A program made the position numbers and the translations under genes. From the NCBI RefSeq assembly GCF_900167135.1, contig NZ_FUWZ01000009.1:23438-87437 (forward strand): 64,000 bases of DNA, given 5' to 3'. Source of the stretch: Chitinophaga eiseniae. GTDB lineage: Bacteria > Bacteroidota > Bacteroidia > Chitinophagales > Chitinophagaceae. Shown here piece by piece: positions 43,549 to 55,700 of this stretch (position 1 is the first letter of the stretch; the number at the start of each line of letters is the position of its first letter). Below the pieces are notes generated by a model. It searched no databases, had not been told where the DNA came from, and saw only the letters and a program-made list of their open reading frames with translations.

Positions 43549-43587
43549 AAAAGGCTTCAGAACGTATTCGTTTTGAAGCCTTTTTTT
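43549..43587 (+). terminator. Terminator beside the second att-like copy
   Basis: Stem AAGGCTTCAGAACG / CGTTTTGAAGCCTT (one G-T) with a TATT loop followed by seven T. It may be the original terminator of the tRNA-Lys gene. Confidence 0.8.
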
Positions 43588-43648
43588 GATTCGATAACTG
43601 ATCGATTAATTTTTCGGCTATCACAACTTATTGATTTGTAAAAGGTGT

Positions 43649-43670
43649 TGGGTTCGAGTGCCAAGAGGAT
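43649..43670 (+). repeat. Degenerate tRNA-Lys 3' end (att-like), copy 3
   Basis: 22 bp matching the tRNA T-arm and 3' acceptor (40852-40873) with four mismatches, including the intact TGGGTTCGAGT of the T-loop. It precedes the right copy of the 61-bp repeat. Confidence 0.65.
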
Positions 43671-43674
43671 AATT

Positions 43675-43693
43675 AGTGATATGTTGGGCCTCT
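43675..43693 (+). repeat. 19-bp repeat AGTGATATGTTGGGCCTCT, first copy
   Basis: Matches 44482-44500 with one mismatch in the same orientation. Adjacent to att-like copy 3; probably a further island boundary. Confidence 0.6.
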
Positions 43694-43705
43694 ACGGTAG
43701 TATTA

Positions 43706-43766
43706 TATAACCCCGATTTCTTTCCCGTACTTTATACAGGTTAACCAGCTTTTACTAAGATACGAA
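43706..43766 (+). repeat. 61-bp direct repeat, right copy
   Basis: Matches 40949-41009 (4 mismatches, no gap), 2757 bp downstream. Confidence 0.85.
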
Positions 43767-44481
43767 TTATGTATACAAGATTTTAGATCGACTGAATAGA
43801 AACTATTGCCTAATAGACGGCATAAATTTTCTTAAGTGCTGTTTAAATGCACCGGACATTTCCTATATGAATAATTATACTGAAATACATTCGCAATGTA
43901 TTTATAACGTTAACGTATAAACGATTTTAACCTGTTGGTGCATTGTGGGCGCAGTATAGTGTAGGTAATGTCAGTGGATTCTTTGTAACTGTTTGGTATT
44001 CTTTACTGTATAAGGTTTTGAGGAGTCCTTCCATTATTGTAAAATGAAAATTGTCAACGTAAATTTTTTACAACAAGAAAACATTCCCGAAAATTATTCC
44101 CGGTTTAATTTTAATTTTTACTACTTTCGTTCGAGTTGCTATTTATATAACCATTGCAAAAAGAAAACTGCCGGATAGTATTTATTCTACATTTTTTTAA
44201 ACGTTGTTAGCCGGTTTGTTACGTCCGTTAGATAGGCCTTAATGAATTTTCCCATTGCTGTTAAAGGATAGATTTGTTTGTTATTGCTTGAGTCTCATAG
44301 TATCGGGGGAATTATGGATTGGAATAAATAACCATTTAAGAAAAATAATCATTGTTACACTGTATCTGGTGTAATATTCCTGTTTTGCTGTTGTACGCTT
44401 ATAACTACCTGTGTTGAATGATGCTACTTTGTCTGCAGGCATTATCGCTGCATGATGCCAACGCGTGTTTGAAAATCAGTG

Positions 44482-44500
44482 AGTGATCTGTTGGGCCTCT
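44482..44500 (+). repeat. 19-bp repeat AGTGATCTGTTGGGCCTCT, second copy
   Basis: Matches 43675-43693 with one mismatch. It lies about 175 bp upstream of the NRPS cluster start. Confidence 0.6.
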
Positions 44501-44674
44501 GGGGAGTCATTGCCAGTATGTGCTGGCCTGGATTCGTATGCCCTTACCGGTTCAAGTTGTAGATGGTGAATTGCCATGGTCATCCCGCTTCGCGCTTGCT
44601 TTAATGCATCGTAAAGTATGGGTGTCTCTGGAAAGGAATGCTATTTCTATCTGTCTAATTTAGGTGACTGCGCC

Positions 44675-46702
44675 ATGAGTAGAACTATTTTTGATTACCT
44701 GATCTCTAGCACTGCAAAAGATCCATGTAAGATTGCTTTTATTTCCTTGGGAGAGAATGGAGAAGAGGTCCGCCGTTTGTCCTATACTGATTTACTCGCG
44801 GCAGTAGAAAATCTTTCGGGCAGATTGAATGCAAAAAATTGGAAAGGACATTGTGTATTGCTGATGTTTCAGCATACAGACGACTTTATTGTTTCGTTCC
44901 TGGCCTGTATCAGGTCTGGTATTATACCTGTTCCTGTTCCTTACCTCAAAGGCCGTAAGCATACAGAAAGGCTGGAGCGTATCATTACGGATGCCTCCGC
45001 GGCAGCGGTGCTTTCTGATGAACCAGGGCTGCACTCGTTGCAACGCCGGTTTTCAGAAAGCGGGGATGCCGCATGTATTGTTTTGTATGATACTACCGCG
45101 GAAGAATGCTCCCTGCCGCCGGCCGCACCTGTTTACAATGAAATTGCTTTTATTCAATATACGTCCGGCTCAACAGGCAACCCCAAAGGGGTAGTTGTTA
45201 CCCATTCCAACCTGTTGCATAATGAACAGCAGATCAGCGCCTGCTTTGGCTGCGAAAGCTCTTCTGTTATTTTCTCCTGGTTGCCGTTCTATCACGATAT
45301 GGGACTGATTGGTAATCTCTTGCAAACAATATATGTCGGTGGTACCTGTGTACTGTTGCCTCCGTCCGGTTTTATGCGTAAGCCTGCACTTTGGCTGCAG
45401 GGAATTTCCAGGTATAAAGCCACCCATAGCGGAGCGCCGGATTTTGCCTATATGCATTGTGTGAATAAAATCACAACGGATGATATGGCCAAGGTTGACC
45501 TCTCTTCCTGGAAAGTCGCATTTAGCGGGGCGGAGACGGTAAATGCATCTACGATAGCGCTTTTTAGCCGGCGTTTTTCATCTATCGGTTTTTCGGAAGA
45601 ATCATTTTGCCCCTGTTATGGATTGGCGGAGGCAACCTTACTGGTCGCCGGAAGAAAAAGAGGAGAAACAAGGACCACCTTGTTTATAAGCACGGAAGAA
45701 AATAATCACAGAAAGATCGTCCTGCATGATCAAATAAACAGCAACCTCAAAGCTGTTGTAAGTGTAGGATCGGTCTTCAATGGTACCTCCATCAGGATCA
45801 TAACCCCCGGCAGCAACCGTTCATGTGAAGCGCTGGAAGAAGGGGAGATATGTATTGCCGGCGAAAATGTTACCCGGGGGTATTGGAACAAAAACAATGA
45901 AGCGTACTTTGTCAGCCAGGATACGCAGCTGTTTTTTCGTACCGGCGACCTGGGGTTTACCTATGAAAACGAACTGTTTGTTCATGGAAGACTAAAAGAA
46001 ATGCTTGTTGTACGCGGCCAGAATTATTATCCCTATGACATAGAACAACAGGTGGCAAAGGTCCCCGGTGTGGAAAATACCGGCATTGCCGTTTTTACTA
46101 CCAACGATTACGCCGGAGACATGGTTGTAGTGGTTGAAATACAAAAGCAGTTGGCTACCGCTGAACAAATGTCTGATACTGTCAATGCTGTCAATGCTAT
46201 TGTGAATGGGCATTTTGGAATTGATCCCCACGATATTCTGCTGGTCCGTCCGCTACAGATTCCCCGTACCACCAGTGGGAAATTGCAACGCCTTGCCTGT
46301 AGGAAAAGTTATGCTGCGGGTACATTTTCTTCACTATGCTCCAAAACCGGACTGGTACAAACAGCGGAAGATGTGAATGAAGATACCCATTCATCCCGGT
46401 TGGAAGCGGTGAAACGGCTTCCTGACGCGATAAACATACAGAATTATGTTGTCAGCATCTTGCGGCTTAAAACACATCTGCCGGAACAACTTATTACAGA
46501 CAAAAACACAGAACTCAGTGATCTGGGCGTAGACTCCCTAAAGGCCATGGACCTGGTCAATACGGTAAAGCACGACCTGGGAGTAAATATACAGGTAACA
46601 GACATTTTTAATAATAATTCGCTGCCGGCACTTGTATCACTCCTGGAAAACCTGCTGTGGCTGCAACAGGCAGAGATTACAGGAAAGAGAATGATCATCT
46701 GA
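44675..46702 (+). CDS. Fatty acyl-AMP ligase (FAAL) with C-terminal acyl carrier domain
   Basis: 675 residues from ATG 44675; an ATG 19 codons upstream (44618) is possible but adds sequence outside the family. The adenylating domain has IAFIQYTSGSTGNPKGVVVTHSNL (about 156-180), FSWLPFYHDMGLIGNLLQ (a FAAL/acyl-CoA synthetase motif), FCPCYGLAEATLLV and FRTGDLGFTYENELFVHGRLKEMLVVRGQNYYPYDIEQ, and the FAAL-type insertion after VSVGSVFNGTSIRI. A carrier domain follows, with Ser621 in LSDLGVDSLKAMDLVNTV. It would activate a fatty acid as acyl-AMP and load it on its own ACP, for transfer to the first C domain of the NRPS that starts 22 bp downstream. That marks the product as a lipopeptide. Confidence 0.9.
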   Translation: MSRTIFDYLISSTAKDPCKIAFISLGENGEEVRRLSYTDLLAAVENLSGRLNAKNWKGHCVLLMFQHTDDFIVSFLACIRSGIIPVPVPYLKGRKHTERLERIITDASAAAVLSDEPGLHSLQRRFSESGDAACIVLYDTTAEECSLPPAAPVYNEIAFIQYTSGSTGNPKGVVVTHSNLLHNEQQISACFGCESSSVIFSWLPFYHDMGLIGNLLQTIYVGGTCVLLPPSGFMRKPALWLQGISRYKATHSGAPDFAYMHCVNKITTDDMAKVDLSSWKVAFSGAETVNASTIALFSRRFSSIGFSEESFCPCYGLAEATLLVAGRKRGETRTTLFISTEENNHRKIVLHDQINSNLKAVVSVGSVFNGTSIRIITPGSNRSCEALEEGEICIAGENVTRGYWNKNNEAYFVSQDTQLFFRTGDLGFTYENELFVHGRLKEMLVVRGQNYYPYDIEQQVAKVPGVENTGIAVFTTNDYAGDMVVVVEIQKQLATAEQMSDTVNAVNAIVNGHFGIDPHDILLVRPLQIPRTTSGKLQRLACRKSYAAGTFSSLCSKTGLVQTAEDVNEDTHSSRLEAVKRLPDAINIQNYVVSILRLKTHLPEQLITDKNTELSDLGVDSLKAMDLVNTVKHDLGVNIQVTDIFNNNSLPALVSLLENLLWLQQAEITGKRMII

Positions 46703-46724
46703 ACGCACCTTGAAAGTTAATAAT

Positions 46725-49700
46725 ATGAGCATACTGGAAATACTGACAGCCTTAAGGGCAAACAATATTGTGCCCTCTGCAGAAGGAGGACAGCTAATGC
46801 TGTCCGGTAATACGGATCTGCTGCCCGATGACCTGATAGCTACCATAAAATCCCGCAAAAAAGAACTCCTCGCGTTTTTGCAGGCAGCCATAGGTAATGG
46901 AGATCCGGAACCTATTTTGCCCGTCGCAGCGCAACAGCATTACCCGGCTTCCAACGCACAAAAGAGAATATGGCTGCAATGCCAGCTGGAGGTTGCTCAG
47001 ACTGCCTATAACCTGGTGAAAGGGCTGCATGTCGACCGTGATCTGGATGAAACATTGCTGGAGCAGTCGCTCCAACGGATGATTGCCAGGCATGAAAGTC
47101 TGAGGACCATATTCCGTGAATCCGAGGGAGAAATTAGGCAGGTCATACTAAAAGAAGCGGCCATAGCGATAGATTCTTCTTTCATAGCAGATCCTTCCGG
47201 GGTCGGCAACCTGCTGCAGCAGGCTTTGAAACAGGCCTTTGAGCATGTTTTTAATCTGGAAAACGGTCCACTGATCAACATCCGTCTGTTACACCTGCCG
47301 GATAATGCTACTGTGCTGGTCCTGTGTATGCACCATATTATCAGTGACGGTTGGTCGGCAGGATTACTGCTGAAGGAACTCCTCCTGGAATATGACACCG
47401 AACCAGCTATAGCCGTACAGCCCCTGGGGATTCAGTATAAAGACTATACCGCCTGGCAGGAGAGCCGCTGGACCGGCGAATTGGGAGCGGCAGCGGCCAA
47501 TTTCTGGAAAAATGAATTTGTCAGTTTACCGGAAGCCCTGAACTTGCCTACAGACTTTTTGCGACCCGATCGTAAATCCTTTAAAGGCGCTATCAGCAGA
47601 TTTTACCCCGGGGAAACGCTGCAAAAGGATATCACTTTATTTTGCCGCCATCACCAGGTGACGCTGTTCAATTTCTATCGTAGTTGCCTGACTATACTGT
47701 TGCAGCAATATTCCGGTCAGGATGATATAACGATAGGGGTACCGGTCTCCGGCCGGGGGCATAAGCAGTTGGAAGACCAGATAGGCATGTATGTGAATAC
47801 GCTGCCGTTGCGGATGGAAATGGATACAACGGAAACGTTCCTGTTGTTTTTGCAGCGGGTGATGGCGCATTCCAACAGCGCCCTGGTATACCAGGATTAT
47901 CCCTTTGATGAAATTGTAGACAGCATTGACTGTAAATGGGACGTTAACCGTAATCCGCTTTTTGATGTAATGATGGTGTTGCAACAGGTTCCGGTTGCTG
48001 CCGGTAGCGATATTAACAAAATATCGTCTGTTGAAAAATATATTTATGGCGGTGACATCATGGAAGAACTGCCGGCATCCGCAAAATTCGACCTGAGCTT
48101 CAATTTTGATTTTGAACCTGACGGGGAAGCATACCTGGACATAGAATATGCAACAGATTTATTCGATAAAAAGAAAATCCGTCAGCTCTATCACTCGTGG
48201 TTGTCGTTGGTGAAAGTGGTCATGGCAGACCCGGGTATCCTGCTGTCGGATATTACGGTGGTGGACGATGCGGAAGCAATCTGCCTACTGGAAACGTTTA
48301 ATAATACTGCGGCCGGATTCCGGCAGGATGTAACACTCATAGGCCTGTTCGGGGAGAGGGTAGCTGCCACCCCGGAAAAGACCGCACTGGTGTTTCAGAA
48401 AAAAAGCTTTACCTATTCTCAGCTTAATATTATGGCTAACCGCCTGGGAGGCTATCTGCGGGAACATTATCAGGTCTGCCCGGATGACCTGGTGGCGGTG
48501 AAGCTGCCCCGTAGCGAATGGTTGATCATTTCCATCCTTGGAATATTAAAGTCCGGTGCGGCTTACGTCCCTATCGATCCCGATTTCCCCGAAGAGCGTA
48601 TCGACTATATCCGGAAAGACAGTAACTGCAAGGTGCTGATAGATGAGCAGGAATTAAAACGGTTTATCAGTGTATCTGCCAGTTACTCCGCTACAGACCT
48701 GCCCCTGGTCAATACGCCTGATGATCTGGCATATGTTATCTATACCTCCGGTTCTACTGGCAGACCGAAGGGGTGTATGCTCCGTAACCGAGGCGTAGTA
48801 AACCGTATTGAATGGATGTGGGCGCACTATGGGTATACGGACAACGATGTTATCCTTCAGAAAACGACCTGCACATTTGATGTGTCTGTATGGGAATTGT
48901 TTATTCCGCTTTGCCTGGGAGGACGGATGGTGCTTTGTCAGCAAGCCGATACGTGGTCTCCGGAAAGACTATTGCTACTGATAGAACAGGAAAAGGTAAC
49001 CAATCTGCATTTTGTCCCGGCTATGCTGTTCACTTTTATTACAGACGTTATGCAGCGGGAGAATGTGCCGCATCGGCTCAGGAGCCTTCGGTGTATCATG
49101 ACGAGCGGGGAGGCCTTGCCGCTCAGTACCGTCAAGGCGTGGTACAACCTGGTACAGGTCCCTTTGTATAACCTGTACGGGCCTACGGAAGCGTCGGTAG
49201 ATGTCACCTGGTACACAACCGCTGCTACGGATACCATCATTCCTATTGGACGCCCCATATGGAATACACAGATGTATGTGCTGGGGAAATGCAATCAGCT
49301 GCTGCCGGTTGGCGTCACCGGCGAAATATGTATCGGCGGAATAGGTCTTGCCAAAGGCTACCTGAATAAACCTGAGCTTACAACCGAAAAATTTGTGCCT
49401 AATCCGTTCCGCCCCGGCGAGCGGATGTATAAGACCGGCGACCTTGGTCGCTGGCTGCCTGATGGAAATATCGAATATATTGGCCGCAGGGACGATCAAC
49501 TGAAGATCCGTGGTTATCGTATAGAGGCCGGTGAAATTGAAGCGGTCCTGCAATCACACCCTGACATTGAAACAGCCGTGGTGACGGCTTGGCTCACACC
49601 GCAGCAGGATAAGGAACTGGTAGCTTACCTGGTGACCGGAAAACAGCTGTTGACGAATGATCTTACCGCATTCCTCGGCCATGTGCTGCCTTCTTATATG

Positions 49701-52700
49701 ATACCCTATTATTATGTAACGCTGGATGCGCTGCCGCTTAGTCCCAACGGAAAGATAGACCGTCGTCAGCTGCCATCTCCGGTGCCGTCGATGTTATCTT
49801 CAGCAACTTACGAGGCGCCCGTTAATGCGGTTCAGCTGACGCTCGTGCAACTGTGGGAGGAACTGTTGAACCGCAGCCAGGTGGGCATCCGGGACGATTT
49901 CTTTAAACTGGGCGGCCATAGTCTGAAAGCCACCAGGCTTGTCAGCCGGATTTATAAACAATTGGAGGTGAAAATCGGTGTAAAGGATGTTTTCCTGCAT
50001 CCTGTGCTGGAAGACCTGGCTGCACTGATTTTGTCTTTGCAGCAGACTTCATACGCAGAGATTCCGCTGGCAGCACCGGCAGAAAGTTATCCGCTTTCCT
50101 CTTCTCAACGCCGGTTATGGGTGATCAGCCAGCTGGAAGGCGGCAATGCCGCTTACAATATGCCTGGTGTGTACGTTTTCGAAGGAGTGTTGAGCGCCGC
50201 TGCATTGGCAGCGGCATTTCAGGCATTGATTGTCCGCCACGAAATTCTGCGTACCGTTTTCCGGGAAGACGTGTCGGGAGAAGTACGGCAATATATTCTT
50301 GATGAGGATAATACCGGCTTCGTCTTACAGGAAGAAGACCTGCGTATATATGCTGATACTACGGCGCCTTTGAAGAAGGCGCTTGACACCATAGCGCTGG
50401 CGCCGTTCTCCCTGTCAGAAGGACCGTTGCTCCGCGCCTGCCTGTACCATCTGTCTGATTATAAATGGGTCTTCGCCTGCACCATGCATCACATCGTCAG
50501 TGATGGCTGGTCTATGGGTATTATGATAGCGGAGTTGTTACAGCATTACAATGCGTCCGTGGAAGGGGCGGCATTATCGGCAGCACCGTTAAAATTACAA
50601 TACAAGGACTATGCTGTATGGCAGCAACAGCAGCTGCTGGGCCCACTATTGGGCATGCATCGCAGCTACTGGCATCAGCAGCTGGATGGAGATCTGCCGG
50701 TGCTGGACTTGCCGGTAGACACTCCCCGTTCTGCTGCAAAAAGTTACCGGTGCGGAAGCGTAACACATACTATCAGCAAAGAACTGACGGCCGGGCTGAA
50801 AAAACTTTGTGTCAGCAATCACAGTACGGTTTTTATGGGATTATTATCCTGTGTAAATGCACTGTTGTACCGGTATACGGGACAGGATGATATCATCATT
50901 GGCTGCCCGGTGGCAGGTCGTGAACACGCCGATCTGGAAGACCAGATAGGTTTTTATGTGAACACCCTCGCCCTGCGTGCCCGCTTTGACGGTGACAGCA
51001 GTTTCCTTGAACTGCTGCAACATATCCGTCAGATAACCATGGAAGCCTATACACATCAGCTGTACCCCTTTGATATGCTGGTGGATGAACTGAAGGTACT
51101 TCGGGATGCAAGCCGTAACCCGCTTTTCGATGTGATGGTGGTATTGCAGGATGCGACAGAAGAAGAGATGAGGTTGCCATCATTGAATGGTATAAGCGTA
51201 ACACATTATCAGGAAGATACCGTCAGGGCCAGCAAATTTGATTTGCTCTTCAGCTTCAGGGAAACGGCTGGAACGTTGCAGCTGACAATGGATTATAACA
51301 GTGATCTGTACAACATCGATAAGATAGCACAGATGGGGCGTCACCTGGAACAGCTGCTGACAGCGGTATTGGCCGGTCCTGAAATAAAACTGGCTACATT
51401 GTCTTATCTGGGCGTTGCGGAAGCGGCACAATTGCTGGGCACGTTCAGTAAGATCATCAATGGATATAAGCCCCGCAAAGATTTGGCTGTGATGATGCAA
51501 CAACGGGGTTATGCAGGCATTCGTACCTACATCGTCGATGAACACCTGCAACTTCTGCCGGTTGGCATAAAAGGAGAGATCTGCATCGCCCTGATGCCGG
51601 AAGATAAAACAGGTGCAACGGAACTGCCGCCTGCGCATCCCGACTTTAAAGGCCGGTTATTCAGGACTGGTGATCTGGGCGTAAGGTTGGCTGACGGAGA
51701 GATCGCTTTTTCTGTCCGCAAAGAAGACCTGGTGTATATCCATGGCTGTAAGGTGGATATTACTGCTGTCGAAGCTGTTTTATTGTCCTTCCCGGGCGTT
51801 ACGGCAGCAATGGTAAAGGCGCTGAAAGTTTCAGCGGATAATACGGTGCTGCTGGCCTACCTGCAGAGCAGCATGGAATTCCAGGCCGCTGCTGTCAAGT
51901 CCTTCCTTAGCGCAGTGCTGCCTGCGGCCATGGTCCCTCAATATTACATCGGACTCGACGAACTGCCGCTGGACGAAGAAGGGCTTCCGGACAGGTCAAA
52001 GCTGCCATTGCCCGCGCCGGAGCAGCTTTCCGGACTTGAATGGTATGCCCCTCCCGAAAATGAGGTCCAGGAAAAGCTCCTGGAAATATGGACCGGGTTG
52101 TTATTCCGGGAGAAGATCAGCATTTACGATCATTTCTTTGAACTGGGAGGACATAGTTTAAAAGCCACCAGGCTGGTTAACCTGATCTACAAAACTTTTG
52201 AGGTTAAAGTAGGGTTGGACGAGATTTTCAAACATCCGGTACTGGCAGACCTGGCGGCATTAATAGATGCTGCCATGCATACGGGGTTTGTCGCCATACC
52301 AATGGCAACACCGCAGGAAAGTTATGCGTTGTCACCGGCACAAAGGAGGCTGTGGGTGGTTTGTCAGCTGGAGGAAGCGAGCGTTGCGTATAATATGGCC
52401 GGTGCGTACGTGCTGGAAGGAGATCTGCAACAGCCAATACTACAGGCCGCCTTTCATGCCCTGGTCGACAGGCATGAAATACTGAGGACCGTTTTCAGGG
52501 ACGATGAAGCCGGAAACATACGCCAGTATATACTGGAGGCAGATCAGCCAGACTATCATATTCCTGAAACAGATTTCAGGATGAGCGCAGATGTTGATGC
52601 ATCCGTAAAAGAGGCGGTCCTCGCCGGAGGCTTACAGCCTTTTTCTCTGTCTGCCGGCCCATTGGTCCGGCTGGCACTATACCGGCAGGCTGCAGACAAA

Positions 52701-55700
52701 TGGGTGCTGGGCTGTACCATACACCACATTATCAGTGATGGCTGGTCTATGGAAATCATGATACGCGAATTACTGGAATACTATAATGCAGGCGTCTCCG
52801 GACGAACACTGTTATTGCCGCCCTTGCGCATACAGTATAAGGACTACTCGGTATGGCAACAGCAGTTGTCCCTGCAGTCCAGCGAAGAACGCCTGTATTG
52901 GCTGAAGCAGTTTGAAGGAGAAATCCCTGTTTTGCAACTGCCAACAGATAAGGCACGCCCGCAGGTAAAATCATATCGCGGGCAAACGATCTGTAAAATG
53001 ATACCAGGCGATCTTTTTAACAGGTTCTCATCCTTATTGCAACGGGAGAAAGATACCCTGTTTATGGGCCTGCTATCACTGGTCAACGTATTATTATATC
53101 GTTATACCGGTCAGGATGATATTATTACCGGCAGCCCTGTTGCCGGCAGAAGACATCCGGACCTGGAAGGCCAGATCGGTTTTTATGTAAACCTCCTTGC
53201 TTGGCGCACCCGGCTGACAGAAGAAGATAACTATTTGTCACTGCTGGAGAAGGTAAAAGATACCGTATTAAAAGGGCTTAACTACCAGGAGTATCCATTC
53301 GATGCGCTTGTGGAAGAATTGCCGCTGCCCCGGTCAACAAACAGGTCGCCATTGTTTGATGTACTGCTGGTATTGCAGCAGTCCTCCGGAGAGGAAGAAT
53401 CCGGTGGCGTTGCCGGTATGACGGTCAAAGACTATGGCAGGCAGGAACAACAGATCAGCAAGTTTGATATTTCCTTCTGCTTCACCACTGCAAACGATGA
53501 ACTGCAACTGTTGCTGGAATATGATGACAGCCTCTTTACCAAAATGACTGCTGACCGTATAGGGGACCACGTTATACAGCTGATGAATGCTGTAACGGAA
53601 GATCCGGGCTTACAGCTGAAACAGTTGAGTTACCTGACAGTACCGGAAAAAGAGCAACTGCTGAATACCTTTAACGACACGGCCGCGCCATTCCCGGCGG
53701 GTCAGACCATCGCTGCATTGTTTGAAGAACAGGCGCGGCTTACGCCCGATAAAACAGCGCTGGTATTTGAAGATGTACGTCTTACCTACCGTGAATTGCG
53801 GGATAGGGCGAATCGGCTGGCTGTAGTATTGAACAGACAGTATGATATCAACCCGGATGATCTGATCGCTGTGAAGCTCAAACGCAGTGAAATGCTCATC
53901 GTCACCATAATTGCCATACTCAGGACCGGTGCCGCTTATTTGCCGGTGGACATGGATTATCCGGAGGAACTGATCGGCTATATGATATCCGACAGTAATT
54001 GTATCGCACTGATTGACGAAGAATGGCTGTCGGAACATGAAGCTGGTGTAGCATTGCCGGAGGCGGAAGTCTTGCCGGTAAGGGGAGAAAGCCATCACCT
54101 GGCATATGTAATGTACACTTCGGGATCTACAGGAAAGCCCAAAGGGGTGATGGTAGAGAACCGAAGTGTGGTGAGACTGGTGAAATACGAGAATTATGCA
54201 GGTCTTACAGGAACGGAAGTATTATTGTCTACCGGTGCTTTGTCTTTTGATGCCACCACTTTTGAATACTGGGGCATGTTGCTGAACGGGGGATGCCTGG
54301 TACTGTGCAGCCAGGAAACACTGCTGGACAATTCCCTGTTACATACTGTAATAACCGGCGAGAAAGTTAATATCATGTGGTTTACTGCCGGATGGTTTAA
54401 CCAGCTGGCCGACAGTTACCCTATCGTTTTTAGCGGCTTGAACAAAATCCTGACAGGGGGTGATAAAATTTCTCCCGTACATGTGAATAAACTACTGCAG
54501 GAATATCCGCTGCTGGATGTTATTAACGGTTACGGGCCAACGGAGAATACAACGTTTTCCCTGACCTACCGGGTACAGGCGGGCGAGGTGGAAATCCCGA
54601 TCGGGAAACCGGTGTCAAACAGCACTGTTTATGTACTGGATGACCAGCTGAAACTTGTACCTGTTGGCATCACCGGAGAAATATGTGTAGGAGGCGCCGG
54701 ACTGGCAAGGGGTTATCTGAACAAACCTGACCTAACAGCGGAGAAGTTTATTCCGAACCCTTATTGCCCCGGAGAACTGATGTATAAAACCGGTGACCTC
54801 GGCCGTTGGCGACCTGATGGTAATATCGAGTTCCTCGGCCGGAAGGACGATCAGCTGAAAATACGCGGCTATCGTATAGAAGCCGGTGAAATAGAAACCA
54901 TTCTGGAGTCGCATCCTGATATTAATGCCGCCCTGGTTACAGCGTGGCTTACTCCCCAGGGCGATAAAGAACTGGTAGCTTATGTGGTGGGCAGCCGGCC
55001 ACTGGAGGCAGGAGCGCTTACCGCTTACCTGGGTAACATTCTCCCTGCCTATATGGTGCCGTACTATTATGTACCGCTGGATGCATTGCCGCTCAGCCCC
55101 AATGGTAAAGTGGACCGGCGTCAGCTGCCGTCTCCCGCCACTGCGGCCCTGGCTTCGGATACAGTTTATCAGCCACCTGTTAATCCTGTTCAGTCAACCC
55201 TTGTGGAGCTTTGGCAGGAGCTGCTGAACCGCAGCCGGGTAGGCATCCATGATGATTTCTTCCGGCTGGGAGGCCATAGCCTGAAGGCTACCAGGCTGAT
55301 AAGCCAGGTTTATAAGACGCTGGAGGTGAAAATCGGACTGAAAGATGTCTTCCTGCACCCGGTGCTGGAAGATCTGGCTGCGCTGATCATGTCTTTGCAA
55401 CATACTGCCTACGCAGAAATCCCGCTGGCGCCGCCGTCCCTCTGTTACCCGCTTTCTTCTTCCCAGCGCCGGTTATGGGTGATCAGTCAGCTGGAGGGTG
55501 GTAATGAAGCCTATAACATACCGGGCGTATATGTTTTTGAAGGAGCGTTGAACATTACGGCGCTTGCCACTTCATTTCACGCGCTGATAGCCCGCCATGA
55601 GGTGTTGCATACCGTGTTCCGCGAAGATGCGTCAGGAGAGATATGCCAGTATATCCTTGATTTGGATAATACCGGGTTCCAATTACAGGAAGTGGACCTG

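Larger units (their letters stand above)
43111..44674. other. AT-rich non-coding remnant of the integrated island
   Basis: No convincing gene. It contains GGTAACAGCAT (43357-43367) facing ATGCTGTTAACC (43404-43415) across TTTAGTCGA and TGGTCGAGTT boxes, a hairpin CGGGCG/CGCCCG near 43223-43252, tRNA 3'-end copies at 43526 and 43649, a terminator at 43549, the right 61-bp repeat at 43706 and a second repeat pair (43675 and 44482). From about 43770 to 44450 I see only AT-rich sequence without structure I can support. The promoter of the NRPS cluster presumably lies near 44400-44650, but no clear TAnnTTTG was found. Confidence 0.5.

Noticed and set aside
40876..44617. CRISPR array or defence island among the AT-rich repeats
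   Set aside because: Repeats occur only two or three times, are unevenly spaced, lie at tRNA 3' ends or island edges, and no cas gene is present.
43590..44617. Small ORFs in the region before the NRPS cluster
   Set aside because: No frame longer than a few dozen codons with coding character or a plausible start was found; the region is treated as non-coding.
51450..52030. Frameshift or assembly error as the cause of the short A domain
   Set aside because: The reading frame runs through without change and the lost motifs are not found in other frames nearby, so no single-base indel explains it; only a collapse of about 900 nt in assembly could, and that needs reads to test.
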